Part shown: piece after piece, positions 6,202-14,480 of the stretch
Layout: each line of letters starts with the position of its first letter
Position numbering within the stretch: position 1 is the first letter of the stretch
Source of the DNA: JAVBKB01 sp031554275
GTDB lineage: Bacteria > Bacillota > Bacilli > JARBTR01
Reading direction: 5' to 3'
Assembly: GCA_031554275.1 (NCBI GenBank)
Contig: JAVBKB010000063.1
Span: 1-14,480 of the forward strand
Length of the DNA stretch: 14,480 bases
The notes under the pieces: model-generated
The model's input: only the letters and a program-made list of their open reading frames with translations
What the model was told of the DNA's origin: nothing
The model's database searches: none
Position numbers and translations under genes: made by a program

Positions 6202-6246
6202 TTAATAGCTACTAAATTTTCTTATAACTTCGTATCCATTTTGCAT
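6202..6246 (-). pseudogene. Start of a broken gene, possible immunity gene remnant
   Basis: Beginning 28 bases after the RHS stop codon, an ATG at 6246 is preceded by GAGGAAATATTA, a good ribosome binding site. It opens only 14 codons (MQNGYEVIRKFSSY) before TAA, followed by intron-like DNA. The position is where an immunity gene for the RHS toxin is expected. It may be a gene cut off by insertion or deletion, or a chance start. Confidence 0.35.
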
Positions 6247-6274
6247 TAATATTTCCTCACTAGGATTAAAATTT

Positions 6275-9200
6275 TTAATCACAGAGTTGGCAATCTATAG
6301 GCTCCACTGGAACAAAATTCAGAAACAGATCAGTTACTCCTATAATCCTACTTACATTAGACATAGCTACTCCTATCGCAGCAAGTGGTATACCTATTTC
6401 AGCACCAAACCCTGTTAAAATCAGTGTCCCTCCCGTTCTCTTCGCAACGATACCTATAACATCACTTATTCTCCCAAGAGAATCGCCAATACTACTTATT
6501 ACTTCCTGATTTTCAATAATTAGATTAGCACTATTAATTACAGCATCTAAGCAACCCTCAAAAGACTCAGCTGCAACATTGATGCCTCCTGTAAGCATTT
6601 CTTCTACTGTGTTGATATTAGCTTCGATTGTTGCAGATCCAATATCGAAAACCCCACTTGCTGTGGCACTGGCTACGCTAGTTACCCCATCCCAAGCTGT
6701 CGATATGATATCATCTCCGTGTACTACTGATGATACGATGTCAGTAGTAGCATCCCAACTTGTTGAAGCTATATTACTTACTGTATCTATACCTGCTGAA
6801 GTTATATTACCGATCCCCTCAACTGTAGCTTCCGCTGTATTTACCAAGCCGTCCCAACCAGCTGTTACTACATCTCCAACATCTGCTACTACGTCACCTG
6901 CTGTATCTACCACATCAGAACATAAATCTCCAATACCATCCCAACTAGGCCATGCGCCGTCCCTATCCACCAAATTCATTGGTTGATTCCAACAGTAACT
7001 ATATGGATTTAACGTCATTGGATATGACGCAAATCCCTTAACGATATCCTCGCTTGTAAATCTGCCTTGGTCTGGCCGATATTCCCTTGCTTGTGCAAAG
7101 TAAGTATTCGCTATTGTATCTTGTTGATATCCCGTATACGTAAATGGTTGTGTTGCGGCATCTGAGTTGTATAAGTCATTCCCGAATTCATCATAGCCAT
7201 GTACTTCCTGCCCAGCACTATTCGCATCTAGCAACCGAATAGGACTTCCTAACTCATCGAGTAAATAGTACTGCTTCATATCATCTGTTCTGGTTGAACT
7301 TACTACTTTATTGTCCCATGAGTAGGATACAATCTCTTGGTTTTCCTGCCGCTGCAACAAGTTATGGTACCTTTTTGTTAAATCCAGTACATCATCAATC
7401 TGCTTGATCGGGTTTAAACTAAACTGGTCTAGTCCCGTGGTTGGCATAACTGGCTCAGTCGGATTGCCTTCTATCTTGCCAACACGATTCATCATTCCAT
7501 TGTACTGGTAAGTTGCTCCCAGTTCGCTCTCGTGGTCCATGGCTCCTTCCAATCGGTTAAGCGCACCAAAGAAATATTGATTCGCTAGTGTCCCGTTCTT
7601 CCAGACTTCCGTCAGATTCCCTCGTTTGTCGTAGCTATATTGTTCTTCCTTTTCTACATCTGATTTCATTAGAATCAATTGATTCAGCTCATTATATTGA
7701 TAGCTCGTATTGATTCCTGATTGCGCCATCATCGCCCGATTTCCATAAGCATCGTATTGATAATCGCGAAGCACCTCTGCATCCTTCAGGACTGTTGTTA
7801 AGCGGTTACTGGCATCATACCCATAGACAAACAAGCCTGTATCCTCCGGGGTACCAGCCTGTTCTTTCTCAATACTGATCTTATTTCCAGCTGCATCATA
7901 GCTGTATTGATAATGATCGAGAACCTCTGATGCATTGTGATGAAGCAAGCTAGTGATTTGACCTAATTCATTATATTGATAGCTTGACTGCAAGCCATTT
8001 GGTAGTGACTTTTCTATTAACCTTCCCATTTCATCATATTGATAGTGAATCTTATTCTCGTTTAAATCTGTCATCTCAGCTAACCGCATTGATTCATTGT
8101 AAGCATAATGCACAGTTCGATCATCTGGGTAAATAATCTTCTTACGCTCACCCATACTTCCCCACTCATACTGAATTGTATTTCCGTTGTGGTCCGTAAT
8201 GGCTAGCGGTTTTCCCTTCGCATCAAGCGCCATTTTTGTTGTCCCAAGCCAATCTGTCATCTCTGTCAATTGTTTCAGTGGGTTATAGCTCATGGCTACT
8301 GTCTTTTCATCCGCATAGTGGATGCTTTCTACTTTTCCTACCTCGTTAAATGTAACCCGTGTTTCAAAGCCATCCTTATCTGTTTTCTTACTCATATGAC
8401 CATTACTATCATAATGATAGCTTTCACTATTTCCTAATGGGTCAATCATTTTTGTGACTTGTCCCAACAAGTTCCTTTCATACACGGTAACGCGGTTATT
8501 TAGGTTATGTTTCTCTGCTTGACTGAGGGCATCATCAATCATGCCAAATTGTTCAATTCGTGTGAGTTTCCCAGTCGCATCATAGTCATATCCTGTTTTA
8601 CAACCCATTGCATCTACCACTTCAATTAGGTGTCCTAAAGGCGAATAGCGATACTTTGTGATGTTGCCATTCTCGTCCTGAGCCATTGTGACATTTCCAA
8701 CTGCATCGTAATGAAATTCTCTAGTTGAGCCAATTGGGTTCGTTATTTTGGTTAAATGATCAAGACAATCATATGAATATTTGATCGTTTCTCCTAGCTT
8801 ATTTGTGCGCTTTTTCAAGTTGCCATTCTGATCGTAGCTGTATTTTTCTGATTCGCCAGCTGGTAGTATTTTCTCCTTAAGGCGTCCACCAGAATAATAG
8901 TTGTATTCAGTTACATTTCCATTTGCATCTGTAATCTTGTTGATTTTCCCAAGCTCATTATAACAAAGCTTTGTTTGATTTCCTAATGTGTCCATTTTTC
9001 CAATGAGTTTCCCAGCAGCATCATAGCTGAAGCATGTTTTATGATTCATTGCGTCTATCACTTCAACAAGGTTTCCCATTGCATCATATTGAAAGTTTGT
9101 AACAGCGCCATTCGCCTCGATCACAGTCTGGCGCCGATTGAGCGCATCATATTTATACGCAGTTTCATCTAAACTTGGTGTGACCACTTTCGTAAGATTA

Positions 9201-11317
9201 CCATTAGGATCATAACCATAATTCAGTTCATGACCATTTGCATTCCGAATTGTTTTCAGTCGGTTCAATTCATTGTATAAATAAACCGTTTCCGCACCCT
9301 TTTGATCAGTTACTTTAGAGATGTTCCACATTAAGTCATATTCAAATGCAGTTTCCCCGCCTGCTCGATCTATTAGTTTAGCAACCTTACCTAACTGATT
9401 GTATTCAATTAAAATTGAGTGCTCATCGAAATCATTCATTCGTATCACTTTGCCACTTTCATTGTAGCGATATCTACGTGTATTTCCCTCGGCATTGGTC
9501 ACTGCTACAATCCGATTTTCTTCATTATATCGATAGACTGTTTCAAAACCATTTCCATTGGTTGTCTTTATAACTCGGTTCAGTTTGTCATATTGGTAAC
9601 TTGTCACTGATCCAAAGGCATCGATTATTTCAACAATATTTCCCTTGCCATCATACTGAAGCGAAATTGTTGAACCATCTGGCTGGGTAATGGTTGTCGG
9701 CTGACCACTTTTATTGTATTCAAGTTTTGTTTTATGACCAAGCGGGTTAACCGATTCTTTTAAGTTCCCACGTTCATCATATGTATTGACAATTTCTGAA
9801 GCATCACTCTTGATGAATTTCGTTGGCTTATTATTCTGATCATACTGGATCTTTGTTACATACCCGAGTGCATCAGTTGTCTTTGTTACATTTCCTTTAG
9901 CATCATATTCATATCGAGTCGTATGACCATTTTTGTCGGTGAAACTTGTGCGTTTATTTTGCTCATTAAATTCAGAGATTTCCTTACCATCGCAATAAAT
10001 CGTCTCGGTGTTTCGGTACTTCTCGTCACGCACATAGGTAATCTTGTTACCATTTTGCTCAGTCAGGTGAATTTGCCGTTTTTTATCATCATACTCGTAC
10101 GTCATCTCTCCACCATCAGGAAATACCTGCTTGGTGGTTCGGTCCTTACTATCAAAGTGATTTTCTACACCGATGATTTTTCTTGGGTTGATGACTTGTT
10201 TTAGTTTACCAAAGTGATCGTACTGATAATTGATTGCATTTCCTAGGTCATTTGTTACTTTTGTTAGTCTCCCATTTTCATAACTAAGCGTGATCTTTCG
10301 GTAACTATGATCTCTCACTTCTAGTAGTTTTCCATCTTTCCCATAGCTGAATTTGAGGCTACCTGAGGTGTTTTCCACTTGATGCAGCTGTTTGTTCTTG
10401 TAGGTGAATACCACCTTATTTCCATTTACATCTGCCTTTTCAATCAGTTGGCCATCTTTGTTAAATAAATATTTTTCAAGCGATGCTTTTGATAATAGAT
10501 AGTCCTCATCCTTCTTAATCAAGGTGTCGAACGCCTGTTTTTCTGAGCGGAATCCGCCATCGTTCTGCGCCTGAAAAACGGCAACATGACCATCTTCAAA
10601 AGTAATTTTGACGATATTCTCATGTTGCTGTAGTGCTACTTCATAGTTATGGATCCAATCTGCTCCTAACACACCTTTTCGGTCATCAATTGAATTATAC
10701 GATCTTTTGAATGCAAGCGGAAAAGCGCCTTTAATAGACATATCTTCTTTCTCATAAACAAAATTTCCAGTTGCTAAGTTGACTGGGTCTCTACTAAACA
10801 ACACTGTAATGGCCTGCAAACCCTTTAGTCCCGCCATTACATTATCTAATCGTGTGGCAACTGCATCGCCTTTTAATCCATTTGACATTCTAAAACGGTC
10901 AATGTTTGTGAGTAAACCATCCAAACCAGCACCAGATGCTAAACCAGAGCCGATTAGGTCTCGGTATCCTTTTGCAGTCATTGCCAGTTGATTAGTAATA
11001 TCGTTCAACTCTTGTGTAACGCTACTTGTTGTTTGATCTATCCTTGGTATATTCTCGATCAGTCTTGTCAGAAAATTTCTGAGTCTTGATAAAGTTTCGT
11101 GGAATTCATCTTTCTCAAATTTCGCTCCAGACAAATCATTTAACAGCTCATAATCGATTACGTTGCTTGGAATTTCGTCCATATGACCTTGCAACTTCCT
11201 ACTTTCACTATCCAACTGACCACTAGCACCAATGGCTAACTCCATCAATTTTGTTGTTTCACCTAACAATTGTTGTAAATGTTCCTGTATAAATACACGG
11301 TCTTTGTCTAAAGTCAT
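6275..11317 (-). CDS. RHS/YD-repeat polymorphic toxin, 1680 aa, likely type VII effector
   Basis: Large cage-forming RHS protein. Residues 1-175 are mostly helical with no signal peptide. Residues about 177-250 start with DPVNLATGNFVYEKEDM, a DUF6531 signature at the start of RHS repeats. From about 290 to 1345 run dozens of YD repeats (YxYDxxGNL types), which wrap into a shell around the toxin. The RHS core lies at about 1349-1430 (LDELGSPIRLLD, AREYRPDQGRF), followed by NPYSYCWNQPMNLVDRDG at about 1437-1454. The 226-residue tail has four spaced WDG/WDA motifs, then a hydrophobic glycine-rich segment at about 1629-1660, and ends in CQLCD. No nuclease, deaminase or ADP-ribosylation motif is seen. 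ATG directly follows the stop of the 99-aa gene, with AAGGAAGG upstream. Export by the adjacent type VII system is inferred from context. The tail may be membrane-active, or the true tip may be lost. Confidence 0.9.
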   Translation of the reverse strand: MTLDKDRVFIQEHLQQLLGETTKLMELAIGASGQLDSESRKLQGHMDEIPSNVIDYELLNDLSGAKFEKDEFHETLSRLRNFLTRLIENIPRIDQTTSSVTQELNDITNQLAMTAKGYRDLIGSGLASGAGLDGLLTNIDRFRMSNGLKGDAVATRLDNVMAGLKGLQAITVLFSRDPVNLATGNFVYEKEDMSIKGAFPLAFKRSYNSIDDRKGVLGADWIHNYEVALQQHENIVKITFEDGHVAVFQAQNDGGFRSEKQAFDTLIKKDEDYLLSKASLEKYLFNKDGQLIEKADVNGNKVVFTYKNKQLHQVENTSGSLKFSYGKDGKLLEVRDHSYRKITLSYENGRLTKVTNDLGNAINYQYDHFGKLKQVINPRKIIGVENHFDSKDRTTKQVFPDGGEMTYEYDDKKRQIHLTEQNGNKITYVRDEKYRNTETIYCDGKEISEFNEQNKRTSFTDKNGHTTRYEYDAKGNVTKTTDALGYVTKIQYDQNNKPTKFIKSDASEIVNTYDERGNLKESVNPLGHKTKLEYNKSGQPTTITQPDGSTISLQYDGKGNIVEIIDAFGSVTSYQYDKLNRVIKTTNGNGFETVYRYNEENRIVAVTNAEGNTRRYRYNESGKVIRMNDFDEHSILIEYNQLGKVAKLIDRAGGETAFEYDLMWNISKVTDQKGAETVYLYNELNRLKTIRNANGHELNYGYDPNGNLTKVVTPSLDETAYKYDALNRRQTVIEANGAVTNFQYDAMGNLVEVIDAMNHKTCFSYDAAGKLIGKMDTLGNQTKLCYNELGKINKITDANGNVTEYNYYSGGRLKEKILPAGESEKYSYDQNGNLKKRTNKLGETIKYSYDCLDHLTKITNPIGSTREFHYDAVGNVTMAQDENGNITKYRYSPLGHLIEVVDAMGCKTGYDYDATGKLTRIEQFGMIDDALSQAEKHNLNNRVTVYERNLLGQVTKMIDPLGNSESYHYDSNGHMSKKTDKDGFETRVTFNEVGKVESIHYADEKTVAMSYNPLKQLTEMTDWLGTTKMALDAKGKPLAITDHNGNTIQYEWGSMGERKKIIYPDDRTVHYAYNESMRLAEMTDLNENKIHYQYDEMGRLIEKSLPNGLQSSYQYNELGQITSLLHHNASEVLDHYQYSYDAAGNKISIEKEQAGTPEDTGLFVYGYDASNRLTTVLKDAEVLRDYQYDAYGNRAMMAQSGINTSYQYNELNQLILMKSDVEKEEQYSYDKRGNLTEVWKNGTLANQYFFGALNRLEGAMDHESELGATYQYNGMMNRVGKIEGNPTEPVMPTTGLDQFSLNPIKQIDDVLDLTKRYHNLLQRQENQEIVSYSWDNKVVSSTRTDDMKQYYLLDELGSPIRLLDANSAGQEVHGYDEFGNDLYNSDAATQPFTYTGYQQDTIANTYFAQAREYRPDQGRFTSEDIVKGFASYPMTLNPYSYCWNQPMNLVDRDGAWPSWDGIGDLCSDVVDTAGDVVADVGDVVTAGWDGLVNTAEATVEGIGNITSAGIDTVSNIASTSWDATTDIVSSVVHGDDIISTAWDGVTSVASATASGVFDIGSATIEANINTVEEMLTGGINVAAESFEGCLDAVINSANLIIENQEVISSIGDSLGRISDVIGIVAKRTGGTLILTGFGAEIGIPLAAIGVAMSNVSRIIGVTDLFLNFVPVEPIDCQLCD

Positions 11318-11617
11318 TTAATTTACACCTTCCTTAAACGTTTTGCCCATCTGTTCGTCTAATGTTTCGTAGGATTCCGTTGCCTCGCGTAGAAAATCCA
11401 ATAATACCAGTAGAGTGTCAGTAGTTGCTTCCACCATATCTTTCTCCGCATTGAGCTGATCACGCAATCTATCTGCGAAATCCCCTTTAGATTGTTGTAC
11501 GGTTGTACTGGCACTCGTATACTTTGTCAGTATCTCTGCTTTCACATTTTGGTTAAGATCATTCTTAATCTCTGCGATTGTCCTGTATATTTCCTCAAAT
11601 TCAATTTTAGTCCCCAT
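11318..11617 (-). CDS. Small helical type VII partner, YwqI/YxiC-like, 99 aa
   Basis: All-helical protein with no signal peptide or membrane segment. It starts MGTKIEFEEIYRTI, contains two long helices (about 5-30 and 45-95) and lacks Cys and Trp. Size, the 'KI.f.ei' opening and helix pattern resemble the Bacillus YwqI/YxiC family (DUF5344-type) found beside type VII toxins. WXG100-related partners of this kind are known to bind the helical N terminus of their toxin and aid export. The stop codon abuts the ATG of the RHS gene, so the two are made together, and it is the likeliest direct partner of the RHS N-terminal domain. GGGAGG precedes the ATG at 11617. Confidence 0.8.
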   Translation of the reverse strand: MGTKIEFEEIYRTIAEIKNDLNQNVKAEILTKYTSASTTVQQSKGDFADRLRDQLNAEKDMVEATTDTLLVLLDFLREATESYETLDEQMGKTFKEGVN

Positions 11618-11646
11618 TGTTTTCCTCCCTCAATTGATAACCTTGG

Positions 11647-11943
11647 TTACGAACATGTTGAATCACAATTCATAATTGCTTCTTCATACGTTTTAATCGC
11701 TAGCTCGCTTTCGGAAAAAACTTCATCAAAATTATTTAGCAAGTCATGCTCAATCGCTTCAAGTAGTTGCATCACCTTAGGACTCACCTGCTCTGATCTG
11801 AAAACACTATCTGATTCTCCTGCCATTCGTTTGATTTTCTCAACTGCTTTCTTTAGTTCCAAACATACTTCTGGGTGAATACTTTGCAGCTCTTTCATAA
11901 CTGGCTCGTATTCTTCAACATAAAGACTTACATGTTCTGCCAT
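11647..11943 (-). CDS. Small helical protein, 98 aa, candidate type VII partner
   Basis: Acidic helical protein without signal peptide or membrane span: helices at about 5-42 and 54-92, ending in CDSTCS with two Cys. No exact WXG motif is seen, and I cannot assign the family firmly; a WXG100/ESAT-6-like or TIGR04197-type small effector is possible from length and two-helix layout. The ribosome binding site GGAGG lies seven bases before the ATG at 11943. It is the second gene of the RHS operon, 20 bases after the 131-aa gene and 29 bases before the 99-aa gene. Confidence 0.75.
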   Translation of the reverse strand: MAEHVSLYVEEYEPVMKELQSIHPEVCLELKKAVEKIKRMAGESDSVFRSEQVSPKVMQLLEAIEHDLLNNFDEVFSESELAIKTYEEAIMNCDSTCS

Positions 11944-11963
11944 CGTAATTCCTCCAATTTGAG

Positions 11964-12359
11964 CTAATCTAAATTATTAATCTGTGTTCGAATTCCCGCC
12001 ACCTGTGTTTCTAATTTCTGCATGTATTCTTGCAAATTAGAAATTTGTCGGTTAATTCCTGATATAATGTTGTCTGTTCTTTCAATATTATGATCCATTA
12101 GCCGAATTCGTTCTGGAATTTCCAGAGATAGTTCCTCTGCAATACTTCCCTGAAAGACATCTTCCACCTGTATTTGCGCGATATTTGGATCGTTATAATA
12201 ATAGTTTCTACCATTCATCCATTCTTGATCCAATGCAGTAAACGCTTCTAAGGAACGACGTAAATCCGAATCAATCTGTTCGCAATTGCTAATATCTTGG
12301 TTTAATTGGCTTGATTTATCTAGTAATCGCTCTTTCTTTGCTTGCTTTTCATCATCCAT
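11964..12359 (-). CDS. Coiled-coil protein, 131 aa, YwqH/DUF5082-like
   Basis: First gene of the RHS operon. The charged N-terminal helix (residues 1-45) is followed by a loop with WMNGRNYYYNDPN at about 47-59, a VFQGSIAEEL turn at about 68-77, and a long C-terminal coiled coil (80-130). The helix / xFxG turn / helix plan is like the YwqH family and like the 138-aa protein at 1659-2075, though the Trp of the HWxG turn is replaced by Phe. It lacks a signal peptide and membrane segment. A strong GGGAGG site precedes the ATG at 12359, and a sigma-A-type promoter lies just upstream, so this gene opens a separate transcript after essC. A role as toxin-targeting partner is inferred. Confidence 0.75.
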   Translation of the reverse strand: MDDEKQAKKERLLDKSSQLNQDISNCEQIDSDLRRSLEAFTALDQEWMNGRNYYYNDPNIAQIQVEDVFQGSIAEELSLEIPERIRLMDHNIERTDNIISGINRQISNLQEYMQKLETQVAGIRTQINNLD

Positions 12360-12386
12360 ACTTTCCTACCTCCCCATTTTTCATCT

Positions 12387-12415
12387 TACATATCTGTGTG
12401 GAAATCCAATCTCAA
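12387..12415 (-). promoter_or_regulatory. Sigma-A-type promoter for the RHS toxin operon
   Basis: On the minus strand, TTGAGA (12415-12410) and TATGTA (12392-12387) are separated by exactly 17 bases. The -10 box ends 27 bases before the start codon at 12359, leaving room for a short leader with the GGGAGG site. This gives the effector operon its own transcription start instead of relying only on read-through from essC. Confidence 0.6.
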
Positions 12416-12527
12416 TTACTGATGTAAACGAATCTATAAAGTGCTCATTGTGCATTGATTATAAGTGTGTATTGAAATACTCATCCCATAAATAAAATTG
12501 GTTACAACTTGGAAAATTAAAATTTTT

Positions 12528-14480
12528 CTACTCCTCTTCTTTTCTACAAATACATTTTATTTTTGTTGCGAAGTTATTTTTTATGAAATATCCCTCGCCC
12601 TTTTTTAAATATGGCTCTTTAAAGGATTTATTTGACACTGTAAATGCATTTTGATCGTTAATCCTTATCTGCAATAACACATTTTCTGTTAACTTCACAG
12701 CCTTATTAAATTCTTCAAAGGACGATAAAAACCTAGATACCTCGGAAGTAAAAATCATTGTCACGCCATTTTGTTTCCCTTTTTTGATCACTGTCACTAA
12801 TTTTGAACGAATTTTCGTCCCGAGCTGTAGGCCAACATCTACATAATTGTTGAAGATAATCAACTTTCTTGGATATTGGTCGTAGAAATTTTCCATCGAC
12901 ATTGGATTGTCAGTTTCACTTTGATGAATGGCATAGGCTTCTTCTCTATTTTGTATTTCCTCTTCCAGTTCCTCAATTAGTGCCTCTTGCGCTGCCTTAT
13001 CGACTAAATAACTGTCTACTAAATCCTTCATCTTAGCAATTGATGAGTTCTGTGAATCTAGAACTGTGACTTTATGATACTGATTCGCTAACAGTCTAAT
13101 GAAGTTCATTGTATGAAGTTGCAATTCCTCTATTTTCAAACCAACTACTAATAGGTTCTCTGAATTTATATTGACTGCTAAGCTTTCAACCTTCTCAAAA
13201 TCAACAGCTATTGGTAAGATTCCTTGCTCGCTCAGGTCTCTTTTCACGGTTGGTATTTCAATAAACATTTCATATGGTAACACTTTTGGAGCCATTGGAA
13301 TAGGAACCGGTAGGTTACCTGTCCATTTCTCCCTCATTTTCACAGCGTTAGTTTGGATGTTCGTAATTAGTGTTAATGTATCCTCCCCCTCTACAGGCAA
13401 TGCAAAATGACATAGGGTCGGTTCATCTAGTTTGATCAGTCCACGACCAGGGATTTCATCAATCTGAAGCTTAGTCTGACCAGTTACATTGGTCACTTCA
13501 TTCTGCTGAATCATAAACAACGCAGTTTTTAGTTTGACATTGCTCATCATCTGGCTTTTTACAATACCCGATTTGCTTGCACTAAAAACAAGGTGAATAG
13601 CAAGACCTGCACCATCTCGTGAGAGTTGAGTAAGGAACGGTTCAAATACATCATTAAAGCTGGCTTCCTTCAGTGCATCGTAATTATCCAAAATAATTAA
13701 TATTGCTGGCACGATTTTATTACTTGCTTCTTCATACATTGAAATATTCGCGACCCCAAATTCACTACAAAGTTTTTTTCGATATTGCAGTTCATTTGTC
13801 ATTCTTTGCATAAATTTCTTTATCTTCTCTTCATCATCAATCATGACAGTATCAACAACATGTGGTAAGTCTCTCAGCGAAAGAAGTCCATTGGTCCCAA
13901 AATCCAATAGGTAGATGTTCAGTTGCTCTGGGTTATTCTGACATGCCAGTTCCATCGCTACCGTTTGTAGCAATGTTGATTTTCCGAATCCTGGGCTAGA
14001 AAAAACTGCAAAATGGCCTTCTTTTGTTAAATCCAAAGTTAATGGGCTTTGCGCTTGTAGTTTTGGTTGATCGAGCTTTCCTACCGTCGCTTTCAGTGGT
14101 CTCTTTTCATGAGCCCAGGCTTCTTCAAAATTGACTGAGTGCAGATCCTGTAAATATACACGCTCAGGTAGTGGCGGTAACCAAGGTGATGGCACCGGCG
14201 CGTCCACAAATATCCCGGCAATATGCTCAATCACAGCCTCGAGCTCAGACGGCACCTTACTTGGCGTTCCTTCCTCACTCATTCCGCTCAGATCTTCCGA
14301 CAATATTTCATACTGCCCAAGCTCATTAATCCGGTACACCGTATCATCTTGTTTCAGCTGATCTTCCTTACTCTCGATATAATCCGCGCCACTCCACGCT
14401 GACTGGAACAATTCGTAAATCTCATTATTCCCCACCTGCAGGTAAGCACGTCCCGGCAAGACAATCTCTGCCGCATCCGG
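12528..14480 (-). CDS. essC: EssC, type VIIb secretion ATPase, C-terminal 650 aa
   Basis: Membrane-bound FtsK/SpoIIIE-type ATPase that drives substrate export through the type VIIb secretion system. The frame is open to the window edge, so the N terminus lies outside; the TTG at 14459 is internal. The opening LPGRAYLQVGNNEIYELFQSAW is the hallmark joining the first and second ATPase domains. The second domain has an intact Walker A (SSPGFGKST, window residues about 161-169) and Walker B (LIILDNYD, about 261-268). The third domain lacks a P-loop: the equivalent site reads VVGLKIEEL (about 445-453), and the Walker B place has IIFNNYVD with Asn for Asp. The EssC C terminus varies between strains and is linked to the set of effectors encoded just downstream, which fits the RHS operon here. 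Confidence 0.93.
   Translation of the reverse strand, partial: PDAAEIVLPGRAYLQVGNNEIYELFQSAWSGADYIESKEDQLKQDDTVYRINELGQYEILSEDLSGMSEEGTPSKVPSELEAVIEHIAGIFVDAPVPSPWLPPLPERVYLQDLHSVNFEEAWAHEKRPLKATVGKLDQPKLQAQSPLTLDLTKEGHFAVFSSPGFGKSTLLQTVAMELACQNNPEQLNIYLLDFGTNGLLSLRDLPHVVDTVMIDDEEKIKKFMQRMTNELQYRKKLCSEFGVANISMYEEASNKIVPAILIILDNYDALKEASFNDVFEPFLTQLSRDGAGLAIHLVFSASKSGIVKSQMMSNVKLKTALFMIQQNEVTNVTGQTKLQIDEIPGRGLIKLDEPTLCHFALPVEGEDTLTLITNIQTNAVKMREKWTGNLPVPIPMAPKVLPYEMFIEIPTVKRDLSEQGILPIAVDFEKVESLAVNINSENLLVVGLKIEELQLHTMNFIRLLANQYHKVTVLDSQNSSIAKMKDLVDSYLVDKAAQEALIEELEEEIQNREEAYAIHQSETDNPMSMENFYDQYPRKLIIFNNYVDVGLQLGTKIRSKLVTVIKKGKQNGVTMIFTSEVSRFLSSFEEFNKAVKLTENVLLQIRINDQNAFTVSNKSFKEPYLKKGEGYFIKNNFATKIKCICRKEEE

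Noticed and set aside
6579..6986. Plus-strand 135-codon open frame opposite the RHS tail
   Set aside because: It is antisense to the Val/Ala/Thr-rich tail and its Ser/Thr/Pro-rich composition is what that complement gives; no ribosome binding site.
9923..10204. Plus-strand open frames opposite the YD repeats
   Set aside because: They are shadows of the repetitive coding strand, without start signals.
7000..11000. CRISPR or tandem DNA array suggested by periodic similarity
   Set aside because: The periodicity is at protein level (YD repeats); the DNA units are too divergent and are coding.

Overview
The window looks like a low-GC Bacillota chromosome, most likely a Bacillaceae-type member of the Bacillales. 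The reasons are AT-rich DNA, strong GGAGG-type ribosome binding sites, TTG starts, a type VIIb secretion ATPase (EssC), and small helical proteins resembling the Bacillus YwqH and YwqI/YxiC families. The species cannot be read from the sequence. Apart from the insertion sequence at the left edge, every gene lies on the minus strand, so biological order runs from right to left.

Right part (14480 to 6275): the last 650 residues of EssC, then a 168-base gap with a well-formed sigma-A-type promoter. A tight operon follows: three small helical proteins (131, 98 and 99 aa) and a 1680-residue RHS/YD-repeat protein. The RHS protein has no signal peptide. It starts with a helical region of about 175 residues, then a DUF6531-like segment, a long YD-repeat cage and an RHS core motif. 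It ends in a 226-residue tail rich in Gly, Ala and Val with no enzyme motif I recognise. The simplest reading is a polymorphic toxin exported by the neighbouring type VII system with the small proteins as partners.

Middle part (6274 to 3784): directly behind the RHS gene is a well-placed ribosome binding site and start codon that reads only 14 codons, possibly a broken immunity gene. Next comes what looks like a fragment of group II intron domain I, a near-perfect 16-bp hairpin, and a promoter for a membrane-anchored protein with a TPR-like end. A DUF6612-like lipoprotein follows.

Left part (3783 to 616): a decayed region with a possible LysR remnant, then a second compact, translationally coupled module. 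It holds an orphan glycine-rich C-terminal piece that looks like a displaced toxin tip, a membrane protein, a YwqH-like coiled coil with an HWxG turn, a soluble protein resembling SLAP domains, and another membrane protein. The 3' end of the last gene plus its terminator (about 260 bp) is repeated upstream of the module. This suggests that toxin-immunity modules were stacked here by duplication or recombination.

Left edge (1 to 615): the 3' part of an IS3-family insertion sequence with an intact DDE triad, ending exactly where the 260-bp repeat begins.

The whole looks like the variable effector-immunity region downstream of essC, with one complete RHS toxin operon, one orphan module and several recombination scars.
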